A stretch of DNA of 64,000 bases from an uncultured Spirochaetia bacterium (GTDB lineage: Bacteria; Spirochaetota; Spirochaetia; SZUA-6; Bin103), in contig CATQHW010000002.1 in assembly GCA_958296075.1 (NCBI GenBank), positions 558,001-622,000 of the forward strand, read 5' to 3'. Positions within the stretch are counted from its first letter, which is position 1. Each line of letters begins with the position of its first letter. Below the pieces are notes generated by a model that was given only the letters and a program-made list of their open reading frames with translations, did no database searches and was not told where the DNA came from. This document shows positions 11,331 to 20,125 of the stretch, one piece after another. The translations under genes were made by a program, and so were the position numbers.

Positions 11331-11516
11331 GTGGCACGCAAGGCGCTGATCGTGCGCTCGCAGCGCAAACCCAAGTATTCGACACGCAAGGTCAACCGGT
11401 GCCGCTGCTGCGGGCGGCCGCGCGGGTACCTGCGTCGCTTCGAGCTCTGCCGGATATGCTTCCGGGATCTCGCCAGCCGGGGGCTGATACCCGGCGTGAC
11501 CAAATCGAGCTGGTGA
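11331..11516 (+). CDS. rpsZ: 30S ribosomal protein S14, zinc-binding type Z
   Basis: Short S14 of 61 aa from GTG 11331. It keeps both zinc pairs: Cys24 and Cys27 (CRCC) and Cys40 and Cys43 (CRIC). This is the C+ form rather than the longer zinc-free paralogue. The C-terminal [11 protein letters not shown] is the family end. Located between rplE and rpsH as usual. Confidence 0.95.
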   Translation: MARKALIVRSQRKPKYSTRKVNRCRCCGRPRGYLRRFELCRICFRDLASRGLIPGVTKSSW

Positions 11517-11520
11517 GCAT

Positions 11521-11919
11521 ATGAGTGTGACCGATCCGGTAGCGGACATGATGACCAAGATCCGCAACGCCGGCATGGCCGGCCATGAGAGCGTGGAAAT
11601 CGTGCCGTCGAAGTTCAAGCTGGAGATCATCAAGACCTTGAAGACCGAGGGCTACGTACGTAACTTCAAGCGCGTGGGCCAGGACGGTCAGGGACCGGTG
11701 CGGTTGTTTCTCAAGTACGACGATGCGCGCAGACCGGTGATCCGGGGCATGGAGCGTATCTCCAAGCCGGGCCGGCGCGTATACCGGAGCTATCGCACCA
11801 TGCCGCGCGTCCTGAACGGCTACGGGACCTTGATCGTCTCTACCTCGTCGGGGGTGATTACCGGCCGCAAGGCGGCTCAGCAGCAGATCGGCGGCGAGTT
11901 GATCTGCCGCGTGTGGTAG
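11521..11919 (+). CDS. rpsH: 30S ribosomal protein S8
   Basis: S8, a central-domain 16S binder and in E. coli the translational repressor of the spc operon; 132 aa. Blocks: [32 protein letters not shown] and the C-terminal [13 protein letters not shown] with GGELICRVW. Confidence 0.96.
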   Translation: MSVTDPVADMMTKIRNAGMAGHESVEIVPSKFKLEIIKTLKTEGYVRNFKRVGQDGQGPVRLFLKYDDARRPVIRGMERISKPGRRVYRSYRTMPRVLNGYGTLIVSTSSGVITGRKAAQQQIGGELICRVW

Positions 11920-11923
11920 GCGG

Positions 11924-12472
11924 ATGTCGCGAATCGGGGTGCTGCCGATACCGGTGCCGGCTGGAGTCGACGTGGCGGTCGGCGATAGCCGGGTCGACGT
12001 AGCCGGCCCCAAGGGCACGCTGAGCACGCCGTTGCCGGCCCCTGTCCGGGTTGAGGTGGTAGATGGAGCGGTCGCCGTCAGTCGCACCGACGACGAGCGT
12101 TCGTCGCGCGCGCTGCACGGGCTCACCCGCAATCTGGTCGCCAACATGGTCACCGGGGTTTCGGCCGGGTTCACGCGCGCGCTGTTGATCAGCGGCGTCG
12201 GGTACCGCGCTGAGGTTCAGGGCGCGAACCTGGTCGTCGACGCGCGCTATTCCAAGCCGGCGCAGCTGGCGATCCCGGCGGACATCACGGTACAGGTGGA
12301 GGGCGGCAACCGCATCCTGATCTCCGGGATCGACAAGCAGAGCGTCGGGCAGTTCGCGGCGAACGTGCGATCGGTGCGGCCGCCGGAACCGTATAAGGGC
12401 AAGGGCATCCGCTACACCGATGAGCACGTGCGCCGCAAGGTCGGCAAGTCGGCGGTGGGAGGTGACGACTGA
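11924..12472 (+). CDS. rplF: 50S ribosomal protein L6
   Basis: L6, at the base of the L7/L12 stalk near the GTPase centre; 182 aa. Starts MSRIGVLPIPVPAGV, with ARTLI-like RALHGLTRNLVANMV, the GVGYRAEVQG repeat and the C-terminal PEPYKGKGIRY signature. Its stop overlaps rplR ATG 12472. Confidence 0.96.
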   Translation: MSRIGVLPIPVPAGVDVAVGDSRVDVAGPKGTLSTPLPAPVRVEVVDGAVAVSRTDDERSSRALHGLTRNLVANMVTGVSAGFTRALLISGVGYRAEVQGANLVVDARYSKPAQLAIPADITVQVEGGNRILISGIDKQSVGQFAANVRSVRPPEPYKGKGIRYTDEHVRRKVGKSAVGGDD

Positions 12473-12825
12473 TGGGTGCGCCGGCCAAGGTCGTGCGTCG
12501 TCTTCGCCGCAAGCGGAGCATTCGCGGCAAGGTGCACGGCACCGCGTCGCGTCCGCGAATGACGGTGTTCAAGAGCAATCGATACACCTACGTGCAGGTG
12601 ATCGACGACGACGCCGAGCGTACGGTGGTGGCGGTCTCGAATCGCGAGTCCGCCGTCGACGTGCCCAACCGCGCGCGCGATCTCGGCCGTCTGGGCGAGC
12701 TGGCGGGCGAACGATTGCGCGCGACTGGGGTAGACCGGGTCGTGTTCGATCGCAACGGCTATCCGTATCATGGCAAGGTCAAGGCGATAGCGGACGGCGC
12801 GCGCAAGTCCGGCATCGTCCTGTAA
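12472..12825 (+). CDS. rplR: 50S ribosomal protein L18
   Basis: L18, a 5S rRNA-binding protein; 117 aa. Signature blocks are RRLRRKRSIRGKVHGTASRPRM-type basic N-terminus, VFKSNRYTYVQVIDD and the C-terminal VVFDRNGYPYHGKVKAIADGAR. TGATG overlap with rplF. Confidence 0.95.
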   Translation: MGAPAKVVRRLRRKRSIRGKVHGTASRPRMTVFKSNRYTYVQVIDDDAERTVVAVSNRESAVDVPNRARDLGRLGELAGERLRATGVDRVVFDRNGYPYHGKVKAIADGARKSGIVL

Positions 12826-12843
12826 GGTTTCGAGGGAGCAGGG

Positions 12844-13350
12844 GTGAGCGACAGAGACCGGGAACGCGGCGATCGCGGTGAGTTCGAGAAGCTGGTTCGG
12901 CTCAATCGCATCGCCAAGGTCGTCAAGGGTGGCCGCAGATTCTCGTTTTCTGCGGTGATGGTGGTCGGTGACCGCAACGGCCACGTCGGCTATGGTTTCG
13001 GCAAGGCGGCGTACGTCGCCGACGCGATCCGCAAGGGCTCGGAACGGGCGAGGCGCAACATGGTGAGGGTACCGATGCGGGCCGGCACGCTGCTACACCA
13101 AGTCAACGGCGCCTTCAAGGGTGCGAAGGTGCTGCTGAAACCGGCGGCTCCCGGCACCGGGGTGATCGCCGGCGGCCCCGTGCGGGCCGTGCTGGAAGCG
13201 GCCGGCGTGCGCGACGCGCTCAGCAAGTCGCTGGGCTCGCAGAACTCGATGAACGTGGTGAAGGCGGTGTTTCAGGGACTGGGGCAGATCATGGAGGCGT
13301 CCGAGGTGGCCGCCCGCCGCGGGAAGAACGTGGCGGATCTGTGGCGCTAG
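12844..13350 (+). CDS. rpsE: 30S ribosomal protein S5
   Basis: S5, a fidelity protein; 168 aa from GTG 12844, preceded by CGAGGGAGCAGG. The dsRBD-like N-domain has [16 protein letters not shown] and VGYGFGKA. The spectinomycin-response loop around VKGGRRFSF looks ordinary, so the drug-site change noted in 16S is not matched by a change here. C-terminal block: [13 protein letters not shown]. Confidence 0.96.
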   Translation: MSDRDRERGDRGEFEKLVRLNRIAKVVKGGRRFSFSAVMVVGDRNGHVGYGFGKAAYVADAIRKGSERARRNMVRVPMRAGTLLHQVNGAFKGAKVLLKPAAPGTGVIAGGPVRAVLEAAGVRDALSKSLGSQNSMNVVKAVFQGLGQIMEASEVAARRGKNVADLWR

Positions 13351-13574
13351 TGGCTGTCATGGATTCCCACGGCCCGCTGCGGCTGGCGGATGGCGCGCGC
13401 GTGCGGGTGACGCTTGCCCGAAGCGTCATCGGGCGCAGTCCCCGGCACCGGGCGACGGTGGCGGCGCTTGGCCTGCGCGGCATCGGTTCGTCGGTCGAGC
13501 ATAGCGCCTCGGCACAGGTCATCGGCATGATCCGCAAGGTGCGCTACCTGCTGACCATCGAGGCGATCTCATGA
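13350..13574 (+). CDS. rpmD: 50S ribosomal protein L30
   Basis: L30; family core is VTLARSVIGRSPRHRATVAALGL, then VRYLLTIE near the end. The start is uncertain: GTG 13341, GTG 13350 (TAGTG overlap with the rpsE stop, chosen here, 74 aa) and ATG 13359 (71 aa) all give a slightly longer N-terminus than the usual 60-residue protein. Overlaps rplO by 4 bases. Confidence 0.88.
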   Translation: MAVMDSHGPLRLADGARVRVTLARSVIGRSPRHRATVAALGLRGIGSSVEHSASAQVIGMIRKVRYLLTIEAIS

Positions 13575-14083
13575 GCGACCTACCCGACGACGGCGCCGCC
13601 GGCGCGCCGCGCATACGCCGGCCGGCCGGCGCTGCGCGCAAACGACGGGTCGTGGGCCGCGGTGCAGCCGGCCGGCGCGGCGGTACTTCCGGGCGCGGCA
13701 CCAAGGGCCAGCGGGCGCGCGCGGGGAGCGGCGTTCGGCCCGCCTTCGAAGGCGGGCAGATGCCGTTGTACCGGCGGATCGCTCGTCGCGGCTTCAGCAA
13801 CCATCCGTTCCGCACGGTGTACCAGACGCTCGACGTCCGCGCCCTCAATCGCTTTGCGGACGGCGCTACCGTCGACCGGCAGGCGCTCCTCGACGCCGGC
13901 GTGATCAGGTCGGCCGGCGTGCCGGTGAAGCTGCTCGGATCGGGAAGCCTGGAACGGGCGTTGACCGTGCGTCTCGACCGCGCATCTGCCGGCGCTCGGC
14001 AGAAGGTGGCGGCGGCCGGCGGTTCGTTCCATACGATCGACGGGCCGGCCACGGACGCGGCGGCCGGCGGCGAGCAGGGCTGA
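13571..14083 (+). CDS. rplO: 50S ribosomal protein L15
   Basis: L15, a late assembly protein; 170 aa. The N-terminal Gly/Arg-rich arm (RKRRVVGRGAAGRRGGTSGRG) precedes the GVRPAFEGGQMPLYRRIARRGF signature. An N-terminal extension of about 20 residues and an Ala/Gly-rich tail make it longer than the usual ~145 residues. It shares a base with the secY start. Confidence 0.94.
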   Translation: MSDLPDDGAAGAPRIRRPAGAARKRRVVGRGAAGRRGGTSGRGTKGQRARAGSGVRPAFEGGQMPLYRRIARRGFSNHPFRTVYQTLDVRALNRFADGATVDRQALLDAGVIRSAGVPVKLLGSGSLERALTVRLDRASAGARQKVAAAGGSFHTIDGPATDAAAGGEQG

Positions 14084-15399
14084 TGGCGAATCCGCTTCTC
14101 GACATCTTTCGGATTCGCGACCTGCGCGACCGCATCCTGTTCACGGTGGCGATCCTGGTGATATTCCGGATCGGCGCAGTGCTGCCGATCCCCGGAATCA
14201 ACGTCAACGCCCTGCAGAACTACTACGCCGCGCAGCAATCCGGCGGCATCGGCATCACCGACTACTTCGACTTCTTTTCCGGCGGAGCATTCTCCAACTT
14301 CTCCGTGTTCATGCTCGGGATCGTGCCGTACATCACCACGTCGATCATGATGCAGCTCCTGGTCCTGGTGTTTCCGAAGTTGAAGAAGATCTCCGAGCAG
14401 GACGGCGGCCGCAAGCGCATCCAGCGCTACACGCGCATAGCCACGGTCGGCGTGTGCCTGATCCAGTCGTTCGCCGTCAGCGAATACGCCAACCAGATCC
14501 CCGGAGCGATCACCATGGATCGCATCCCGTACACGTTGTTGGCGATGATGACGGTGACGGCCGGCACGATCTTTCTGATGTGGCTCGGCGAGCAGATCAC
14601 GCAGCGCGGCATCGGCAACGGGATATCGCTGTTGATCTTCGCCGGCATCGTGGCGCGCATACCGGACGCGATCTACGTGATGATCAACCAGGTGCAGCGC
14701 GGCAACCTGAACCCCGTCTTCCTCGTCCTCGTGCTCGGCGCGTTCGTCGGGGTGATCTCGCTGGTGATCTACGAACAGCAGGGCCAGCGGCGGATTCCGG
14801 TCAACTACGCCCGGCGGGTCATCGGCCGCAGGGTGTACGGAGCGCAGAACGCCTATCTGCCGTTCAAGATCAATCCGTCGGGCGTCATCCCGGTGATCTT
14901 CGCCTCCTCGGTCCTGATCTTTCCCTTGCAGATCGCTCAGAACCTCGGCGGCGGCGTACCGTGGCTTTCGCGGTTCGCTTCCTGGCTGACGCCGAACGGC
15001 GTGCCGTACATGCTGTTCTACGCGCTGCTGATCGTGTTCTTCGCCTACTTCTATACGCAGGTCACCCTGAATCCGGTGGAGATCAGCAAGCAGATTCGCG
15101 AGAACGGCGGCTCGATCCGCGGCATCAGCTCCGACAATATGACCGAGTACCTGACCAGGATACTGAACCGGATCATCCTGCCGGGAGCGCTGTTCCTGGC
15201 GGTGATCGCCATCATCCCGTCGATTATCCAGGCGTTGTTCAACTTTCCTTCCAGCGTCGCCTTTCTGATGGGCGGCACGTCGCTGCTGATCATGGTCGGC
15301 GTGGACCTGGACACGATGAGTCAGATCGAGGGGCATCTGAAGATGCATCACCACGACGGTATCGTTCGCAAGGGCCGCGTACGGGCCCGCAACCTGTAG
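14083..15399 (+). CDS. secY: Protein translocase channel subunit SecY
   Basis: Ten-helix core of the Sec translocon in the inner membrane; 438 aa. Recognisable parts: LFTVAILVIFRIGAVLPIPG (TM1/plug side), FMLGIVPYITTSIMMQLL (TM2), the cytosolic loop EQDGGRKRIQRYTR, GIGNGISLLIFAGI, and the C5 loop with NPVEISKQIRENGGSIRGI. The C-terminal tail is LKMHHHDGIVRKGRVRARNL. Adk and map, often next to secY in other phyla, are absent here; rpmJ follows directly. Confidence 0.98.
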   Translation: MANPLLDIFRIRDLRDRILFTVAILVIFRIGAVLPIPGINVNALQNYYAAQQSGGIGITDYFDFFSGGAFSNFSVFMLGIVPYITTSIMMQLLVLVFPKLKKISEQDGGRKRIQRYTRIATVGVCLIQSFAVSEYANQIPGAITMDRIPYTLLAMMTVTAGTIFLMWLGEQITQRGIGNGISLLIFAGIVARIPDAIYVMINQVQRGNLNPVFLVLVLGAFVGVISLVIYEQQGQRRIPVNYARRVIGRRVYGAQNAYLPFKINPSGVIPVIFASSVLIFPLQIAQNLGGGVPWLSRFASWLTPNGVPYMLFYALLIVFFAYFYTQVTLNPVEISKQIRENGGSIRGISSDNMTEYLTRILNRIILPGALFLAVIAIIPSIIQALFNFPSSVAFLMGGTSLLIMVGVDLDTMSQIEGHLKMHHHDGIVRKGRVRARNL

Positions 15400-15408
15400 A
15401 GGGGAGCC

Positions 15409-15522
15409 ATGAAGGTTAGAGCCAGCGTGAAAAAGATGTGCGCGAAGTGCAAGGTGATCAGGCGTCGCGGCGTGGTCCGCGTCATCTGCGATAATCCGAA
15501 ACACAAACAGCGACAGGGGTAG
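15409..15522 (+). CDS. rpmJ: 50S ribosomal protein L36
   Basis: A 37-residue zinc-ribbon protein between secY and rpsM. ATG 15409 follows GAGGGGAGCC. Reading [19 protein letters not shown], it retains Cys11 and Cys14 (CAKC), Cys27 and His32 (the CDNPKH end), the complete C+ zinc set. The last residues KHKQRQG are the usual terminus. Confidence 0.96.
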   Translation: MKVRASVKKMCAKCKVIRRRGVVRVICDNPKHKQRQG

Positions 15523-15526
15523 CGGC

Positions 15527-15907
15527 ATGGCAAGGATCGCCGGGGTCGATCTGCCGAACAAGCACGTGTGCGTGGGATTGACCTATATCTATGGGATCGG
15601 GGTGCCGTCGGCAGCCGCGATCTGCGACAAGACCGGGATCGATCCCGACCGCATGCTGAACGAGCTGGCGCCGGAAGATGTCAACGAGCTGCGGCGCGTG
15701 ATCGAGAGCGATTACGTGGTCGAGGGGTCGCTGCGCACGGAGGCGTCGCTCAACGTCAAGCGGCTGATGGACATCGGCTGCTACCGCGGCATACGCCACC
15801 GGCGCGGTCTGCCGGTGCGGGGCCAGCGCACGCGCACCAACGCGCGCGCGCGCAAGGGAAGCAAGAAAACGGTCGCGGGCAAGAAGAAAGCACCCACGGC
15901 CAAGTAA
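15527..15907 (+). CDS. rpsM: 30S ribosomal protein S13
   Basis: S13 of the 30S head, bridging to L5 and contacting P-site tRNA; 126 aa. Signature blocks: [24 protein letters not shown], and [21 protein letters not shown], followed by a Lys-rich tail. Five bases after rpmJ. Confidence 0.97.
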   Translation: MARIAGVDLPNKHVCVGLTYIYGIGVPSAAAICDKTGIDPDRMLNELAPEDVNELRRVIESDYVVEGSLRTEASLNVKRLMDIGCYRGIRHRRGLPVRGQRTRTNARARKGSKKTVAGKKKAPTAK

Positions 15908-15931
15908 AGGAAAGGTTGCGAGCAACGATAG

Positions 15932-16309
15932 ATGGCAAAATCGAAAGGAAAACGGGACCGAGCGGTAAGCGAAGGGAATGTCTACATCCAGGCGACCTTC
16001 AACAACACGATCGTGACCATCACCGATCTGATGGGCAATGCCGTGTCATGGGCGTCGGCCGGCTCCCTCGGGTTCCGGGGTGCGAAGAAGTCCACGCCGT
16101 TCGCGGCGCAGACCACGGCGGAGACCGCCGCGCGCAAGGCGATGGATTACGGTCTCATGGAGGTCAACGTGTTCGTGAAGGGGCCCGGCGGAGGTGGCGA
16201 GTCGGCCGTGCGGTCGCTGGGGGCGCTCGGCCTGCGGGTCCGCACCATCCGCAACGTCACGCCGATTCCCCACAACGGCTGCCGGCCGCAGAAGAAGCGG
16301 CGGGTATAG
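15932..16309 (+). CDS. rpsK: 30S ribosomal protein S11
   Basis: S11 of the 30S platform; 125 aa. Blocks: [42 protein letters not shown] and the C-terminal [16 protein letters not shown]. Located between rpsM and rpsD in the alpha operon order. Confidence 0.97.
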   Translation: MAKSKGKRDRAVSEGNVYIQATFNNTIVTITDLMGNAVSWASAGSLGFRGAKKSTPFAAQTTAETAARKAMDYGLMEVNVFVKGPGGGGESAVRSLGALGLRVRTIRNVTPIPHNGCRPQKKRRV

Positions 16310-16311
16310 GC

Positions 16312-16947
16312 ATGGCCCGCTACCTCGGACCCGCCTGCCGGCTGTGCCGCGCGCAAGAGGAGAAGTTGTTTCTCAAGGGATCGCGCTGTCATTCCGAAAA
16401 ATGCCAGATCACCAAGCGGCGCGGCAGGCCGGGCAAGGCGCCGCGGGCGCGCCTGCCGAAGCTGTCGGACTACGGCATGCAGCTCCGTGAGAAGCAGCGC
16501 GTAAAGCGCATGTACGGCATGCTGGAAAAGCAGTTTCGCATCGTCTTCGAACGCGCCAACCGGCAACGCGGCGTGACCGCCGAGAACTTGGTTCGCATGT
16601 TGGAGCAGCGGCTCGACAACATCGTGTACCGCATGCATTTCGCGAGCTCGCGCAAACAGGCGCGGCAGCTCGTGACGCATGGGCACGTGATGGTCAACGA
16701 CAGGCGCGTGACGATACCGAGCTATCTGGTACGGAAGGACGACGTCCTGGAGCTGCGCGAGCGCGGCAAGATGATGACGGCGGTCAAGGACAGTCTGAAG
16801 GAGTACTCGCGCTCCGGGACGCTGCCGTGGCTCGAAGTCGACCCGGATGCGGTGCGCGGGCGAGTCCTCGCCCTGCCGCGGCGCGCCGACGTGCCTGATC
16901 TCGAAGGCGTCAACGAGCAGCTTATCGTCGAGCTGTACTCCAAGTGA
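16312..16947 (+). CDS. rpsD: 30S ribosomal protein S4 (zinc-type)
   Basis: S4, 16S assembly nucleator; 211 aa from ATG 16312. It is the zinc-binding form, with Cys9 and Cys12 (CRLC) and a second pair in GSRCHSEKC. The S4 RNA-binding fold contains LEQRLDNIVYRMHFASSRKQARQLV and HGHVMVND. The stop codon at 16945-16947 lies 7 bases before rpoA. Confidence 0.97.
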   Translation: MARYLGPACRLCRAQEEKLFLKGSRCHSEKCQITKRRGRPGKAPRARLPKLSDYGMQLREKQRVKRMYGMLEKQFRIVFERANRQRGVTAENLVRMLEQRLDNIVYRMHFASSRKQARQLVTHGHVMVNDRRVTIPSYLVRKDDVLELRERGKMMTAVKDSLKEYSRSGTLPWLEVDPDAVRGRVLALPRRADVPDLEGVNEQLIVELYSK

Positions 16948-16954
16948 GGGGCTG

Positions 16955-18067
16955 ATGGCGCGAAGAAACCTCTTGAAGGGGCTCAATATCCCGACGGGCA
17001 TGGTCTTCGAGCACGCCGACGTGGAGACCGCCTACGGCAAGTTCATCGCCTATCCGTTCGAACGCGGCTACGGGGCGACCATCGGCAACAGCATGCGGCG
17101 CATCCTGCTTTCGGGCATACCGGGATATGCGATCACCGCCGCGCGTATCGCCACCCGCGACGCCGACGGCTCGTCGCATACCGTGTCCAGCGAGTTCGAG
17201 CCGATCCCGCACGTCGTAGAGGACACCCCGGACATCATCAACGCGTTGAAGCAGGTCAGGCTGGCACTGGACGAAGGCGTGGAGGAACGGACGATCTATC
17301 TGGAGCGGTCCGGCTCCGGCGCCCTGGTCGCCGGCGATCTTGCCGTGGATTCGGCGATCTCGATAACCAACGTCGATCTGCCGATAGCCACGCTCATGGC
17401 CGACGCGAGTCTGGAGATCGAGATACAGATCGAGTTCTCGCGTGGCTATCTGCCGGCGGAAAACAGCGAGCGGTTCATCGACGTGGTCGGCACCATCCCC
17501 ATCGACGCGCTGTTCTCGCCGATCGAGCGCGTGAAGTACGCGGTCGAGAACACCCGCGTCGGCCAGCGGACGGACTACGACAAGCTGGTGCTCGAGGTGT
17601 GGACCGATGGCACGAAGAAGCCGGAAGACGCGGTTGCCGAGGCCGCCAAGATCGCCAAGGAACACTACACGATCTTCATCAACTTCGAAGAGGACGAGAT
17701 CGGTCACGAGGAGCTGGACGTCGAGGACGAGCCGCTGAGCAGGTTGCTCGATACTCCCGTCGAGGAGCTTGATCTGTCGGTGCGGTCGAGCAACTGTCTG
17801 AGGAACGAGAACATCCGCACGATCGGCGATCTGACCCGCAAGACGGAGGACGAGATCGCCAAGACCCGCAACTTCGGCCGCAAGTCCCTCGATGAAATCA
17901 AGCAGAGGTTGGGAGATCGCGGTCTGCATCTCGGTATGAGCGACTACAGCGCGGTGCGCCAGCGCCTTGCCGGCGAGTCCCTCGGCTTCGAGCATGATGG
18001 CGGGGGAGATGCCGGGACGATGAGCGCCGAAGCGGCCGCGCGCGACGAACGGAACGACGAACCGTGA
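16955..18067 (+). CDS. rpoA: RNA polymerase alpha subunit
   Basis: Scaffold of core RNA polymerase, 370 aa from ATG 16955. The N-terminal domain has FIAYPFERGYGATIGNSMRRILLS (dimerisation and beta contact). The C-terminal domain, about 270-330, reads DLSVRSSNCLRNENIRTIGDL and KTRNFGRKSLDEI, keeping the Arg/Asn/Lys residues used for UP-element contact. Beyond it is an extra acidic/Ala-rich tail of about 35 residues (DGGGDAGTMSAEAAA...), longer than in most bacteria. Confidence 0.98.
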   Translation: MARRNLLKGLNIPTGMVFEHADVETAYGKFIAYPFERGYGATIGNSMRRILLSGIPGYAITAARIATRDADGSSHTVSSEFEPIPHVVEDTPDIINALKQVRLALDEGVEERTIYLERSGSGALVAGDLAVDSAISITNVDLPIATLMADASLEIEIQIEFSRGYLPAENSERFIDVVGTIPIDALFSPIERVKYAVENTRVGQRTDYDKLVLEVWTDGTKKPEDAVAEAAKIAKEHYTIFINFEEDEIGHEELDVEDEPLSRLLDTPVEELDLSVRSSNCLRNENIRTIGDLTRKTEDEIAKTRNFGRKSLDEIKQRLGDRGLHLGMSDYSAVRQRLAGESLGFEHDGGGDAGTMSAEAAARDERNDEP

Positions 18068-18110
18068 TCGAAGCGCAAGAACTCGGACGTACGCTCCGGG
18101 AGAGGTGGTG

Positions 18111-18494
18111 ATGAGACACCGCGTTGGCTATAACCAGCTCGGCCGCACGCCGAGTCACCGCAGGGCGCTGCACTCGAACATGATCGCGGCGCTGTTCCGT
18201 CATGAACGCATCCGCACCACGCGGGCCAAGGCGCTTGCCGTGCGCCGGACCGCGGAGAAGATGATCACGCGGGCGAAGCGCGACAGCGTCCACAGCCGGC
18301 GGATCGTCGCCCGTCGGCTGCACGATCGGGCGGTGCTGGCCAAACTGTTCAACGTGTTGGGTCCGCGTTTCCAGAGTCGGCCCGGCGGCTATACGCGCGT
18401 GCTCAAGCTCGGCCCGCGGTACGGGGACGCCAGCGAAATGGTGATCCTGGAACTGCTTGATCGGCCGGCCGAGACAGACGAAGCGTCCAACTGA
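18111..18494 (+). CDS. rplQ: 50S ribosomal protein L17
   Basis: L17 near the tunnel exit; 127 aa. ATG 18111 is preferred to the in-frame GTG 18105 because it is correctly spaced from GGGAGAGG and gives MRHRVGYNQLGRTPSHRRAL, the family start. Last gene of the superoperon; the following gene appears to overlap its end. Confidence 0.96.
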   Translation: MRHRVGYNQLGRTPSHRRALHSNMIAALFRHERIRTTRAKALAVRRTAEKMITRAKRDSVHSRRIVARRLHDRAVLAKLFNVLGPRFQSRPGGYTRVLKLGPRYGDASEMVILELLDRPAETDEASN

Positions 18495-19131
18495 GCGTCC
18501 GCCGGCGCTGAGAGACGCGGCGGCTCGCTGGTTCGACGGCAACCTGTCGGCCGGCACACGGCTGGTGGCTGGGGTGTTGCTGGCCGCCTCGCTGGTGGCG
18601 CAGGAGGATATGATCCTGCGCGGCGCGCAGGCGTTCGCCTTTTCCATGCTGGCATGGTTGGTGCAGCCGCGGCTGCGGCTGCGGCGCACCGCGGTGTTCC
18701 TGGCGGCGACGGTCGTGTTCAATCTGCTCACCCCCGCCGGTCGGGTGCTCCTGCGCATCGGGGGAGTTGCGGTCACGGAGGGCGCGCTGATGGTCGGCGT
18801 GGGCAAGGCTGCCAGTCTCGGCGGATTGCTGTTCGTCTCGCGCCTCATGGTTGACTCGCGCCTGCGCCTGCCGGGAACGGCCGGCGCGCTGCTCGGCTCC
18901 AGCATGACCTATCTGGCCCGGCTCATGGACGATCGCGTCCGCTTCCGGCTGCGCAGCCCGATACGGAGCCTCGACCAGGCGTTGCTGGCTGCGCGGAGCG
19001 GGCCGCTCGAACCGGCGCCGGCGCGAGGCGCCGGCGCCACCACGATGGTGGGAGCGGCGTGCGTGGTCGCTTTGCTGATCCTCTGCGGCTGCGCGGTCGC
19101 GTGGGGCCGCCTGCGCGGCCGATCCGGGTGA
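18457..19131 (+). CDS. Membrane protein of unknown function
   Basis: About 224 aa if started at TTG 18457, which overlaps rplQ by 38 bases; the true start may be a little downstream, as no ATG/GTG/TTG lies between it and the conserved-looking WFDGNLSAGTRL segment. It has hydrophobic segments near 37-57, 60-72, 80-95, 105-130 and a strong final helix (MVGAACVVALLILCGCAVAWG), with a loop TPAGRVLLRIGGVAVTEGALM. The layout loosely resembles EcfT/CbiQ-type transporter subunits, but no signature is clear, so function is left open. Translational coupling to the ribosomal operon is likely. Confidence 0.65.
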   Translation: MIGRPRQTKRPTERPPALRDAAARWFDGNLSAGTRLVAGVLLAASLVAQEDMILRGAQAFAFSMLAWLVQPRLRLRRTAVFLAATVVFNLLTPAGRVLLRIGGVAVTEGALMVGVGKAASLGGLLFVSRLMVDSRLRLPGTAGALLGSSMTYLARLMDDRVRFRLRSPIRSLDQALLAARSGPLEPAPARGAGATTMVGAACVVALLILCGCAVAWGRLRGRSG

Positions 19132-19137
19132 CGAGCG

Positions 19138-20043
19138 GTGTGTGCCATAACTGATTCGAACGCTAGGGTGGTGGCGGGTACGGCGGGCGGGGGCCCGCAG
19201 GAGTTCGAGGAACTGGAGGCGCTGCCGGCGGCGTGCGGCGTGCGGCGTGCGGCGATGCGGCAGCCGCCCGCAGCCCCCGGCCGCAGCGTCGAGGCGGTCG
19301 AGCAGCCTCTCGAAGAGCTCCCTGCGGTCGAGGAGTCCGATGCCGCCGGGCGGCCGGAGCAGCTCGGCGTCCATACCATCCCGGACCTGTTCGATCTGAT
19401 CGGCGACGATCCGCCGGCGGTGGCGGCGGAGGGCGGCGTCTACCGGGTTCAGCGCCATGCCTACGGCCGATCCGCCGGGCGCGATCCGGGACTGCGGCGA
19501 CTGGCGGCCGCGGTGATCGGCGGCTCGCCGGCGCGGCGGCAGGACGACGAGCCGCTGCGGCTGCTCGCCGGCGGCATCGACCTGGATGCGTTCGTGGCCG
19601 GCGCGGCGCCGGACGACGCGGACGAGGCGGAGCCGTTCAACCGAGCGCTGCATCGTCTCTGCCGCAGGGCGAATGCGCTCGGAGCGGCGCTCCTGGTCCG
19701 CGAACCGTCCGGCGGGTACCGCGCGCGGCAGGTGACCGGCATCCTCCGCCGTTCGGCCGGGCGGCTGGCGTTTGCGCGCGACGATCCGGTGGCCGCTCGC
19801 TACCTGGAACGGCGAGTCGCGCTCATCGCCGGCGGTCCGCCGCGCCTGCTCGCCGGGACCGTGGACCGACTGCCCGCTGCGGCGCGCGGTCGCATCGCTC
19901 GCGTGGCGCTGCTGCCCGCGCAAACCGGCGGAAGTCCGGCCTACCTGCTGTTGGCGGCTTCGGACGACGGCCGCGCGTGGAACGCGCCCACCCTGGTCGC
20001 GCGGCTCGGACTGGTGCGTGCCGCGAACTTCGGCGTCCCGTAG
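19138..20043 (+). CDS. Hypothetical protein, possible GAF-like C-terminal part
   Basis: 301 aa from GTG 19138; a GTG-GTG pair near 19170 is an alternative start. The first 80 residues are low-complexity and Glu/Ala/Pro-rich (probably disordered). The C-terminal half (about 175-300) alternates strands and helices (ALGAALLVREPSGGY, RIARVALLPAQTGGSPAYLLLAASDDG), which recalls a GAF-type sensor fold, but this is an impression only. No signal peptide or membrane segment. It follows the preceding membrane-protein gene by 6 bases. Confidence 0.55.
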   Translation: MCAITDSNARVVAGTAGGGPQEFEELEALPAACGVRRAAMRQPPAAPGRSVEAVEQPLEELPAVEESDAAGRPEQLGVHTIPDLFDLIGDDPPAVAAEGGVYRVQRHAYGRSAGRDPGLRRLAAAVIGGSPARRQDDEPLRLLAGGIDLDAFVAGAAPDDADEAEPFNRALHRLCRRANALGAALLVREPSGGYRARQVTGILRRSAGRLAFARDDPVAARYLERRVALIAGGPPRLLAGTVDRLPAAARGRIARVALLPAQTGGSPAYLLLAASDDGRAWNAPTLVARLGLVRAANFGVP

Positions 20044-20070
20044 TCCCCGCCGGCTCGGTCGGCATCCTCC

Positions 20071-20099
20071 TTGACTTTGCCGAACGGCGCCCGTACCGT
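20071..20099 (+). promoter_or_regulatory. Candidate sigma-70 promoter of rny
   Basis: TTGACT at 20071-20076, a 17-bp spacer and TACCGT at 20094-20099, 26 bases before ATG 20126, which itself has GGAGG at a good distance. It would make rny-ymdB a unit separate from the ribosomal operon. Confidence 0.5.
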
Positions 20100-20125
20100 G
20101 GGGGCAGCCACCATGGAGGAACGCG

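Noticed and set aside
13519-15561. Long antisense open frame (about 680 codons) opposite rplO-secY-rpmJ
   Set aside because: Shadow of highly conserved + strand genes in GC-rich DNA; composition is His/Asp/Arg-rich without any motif.
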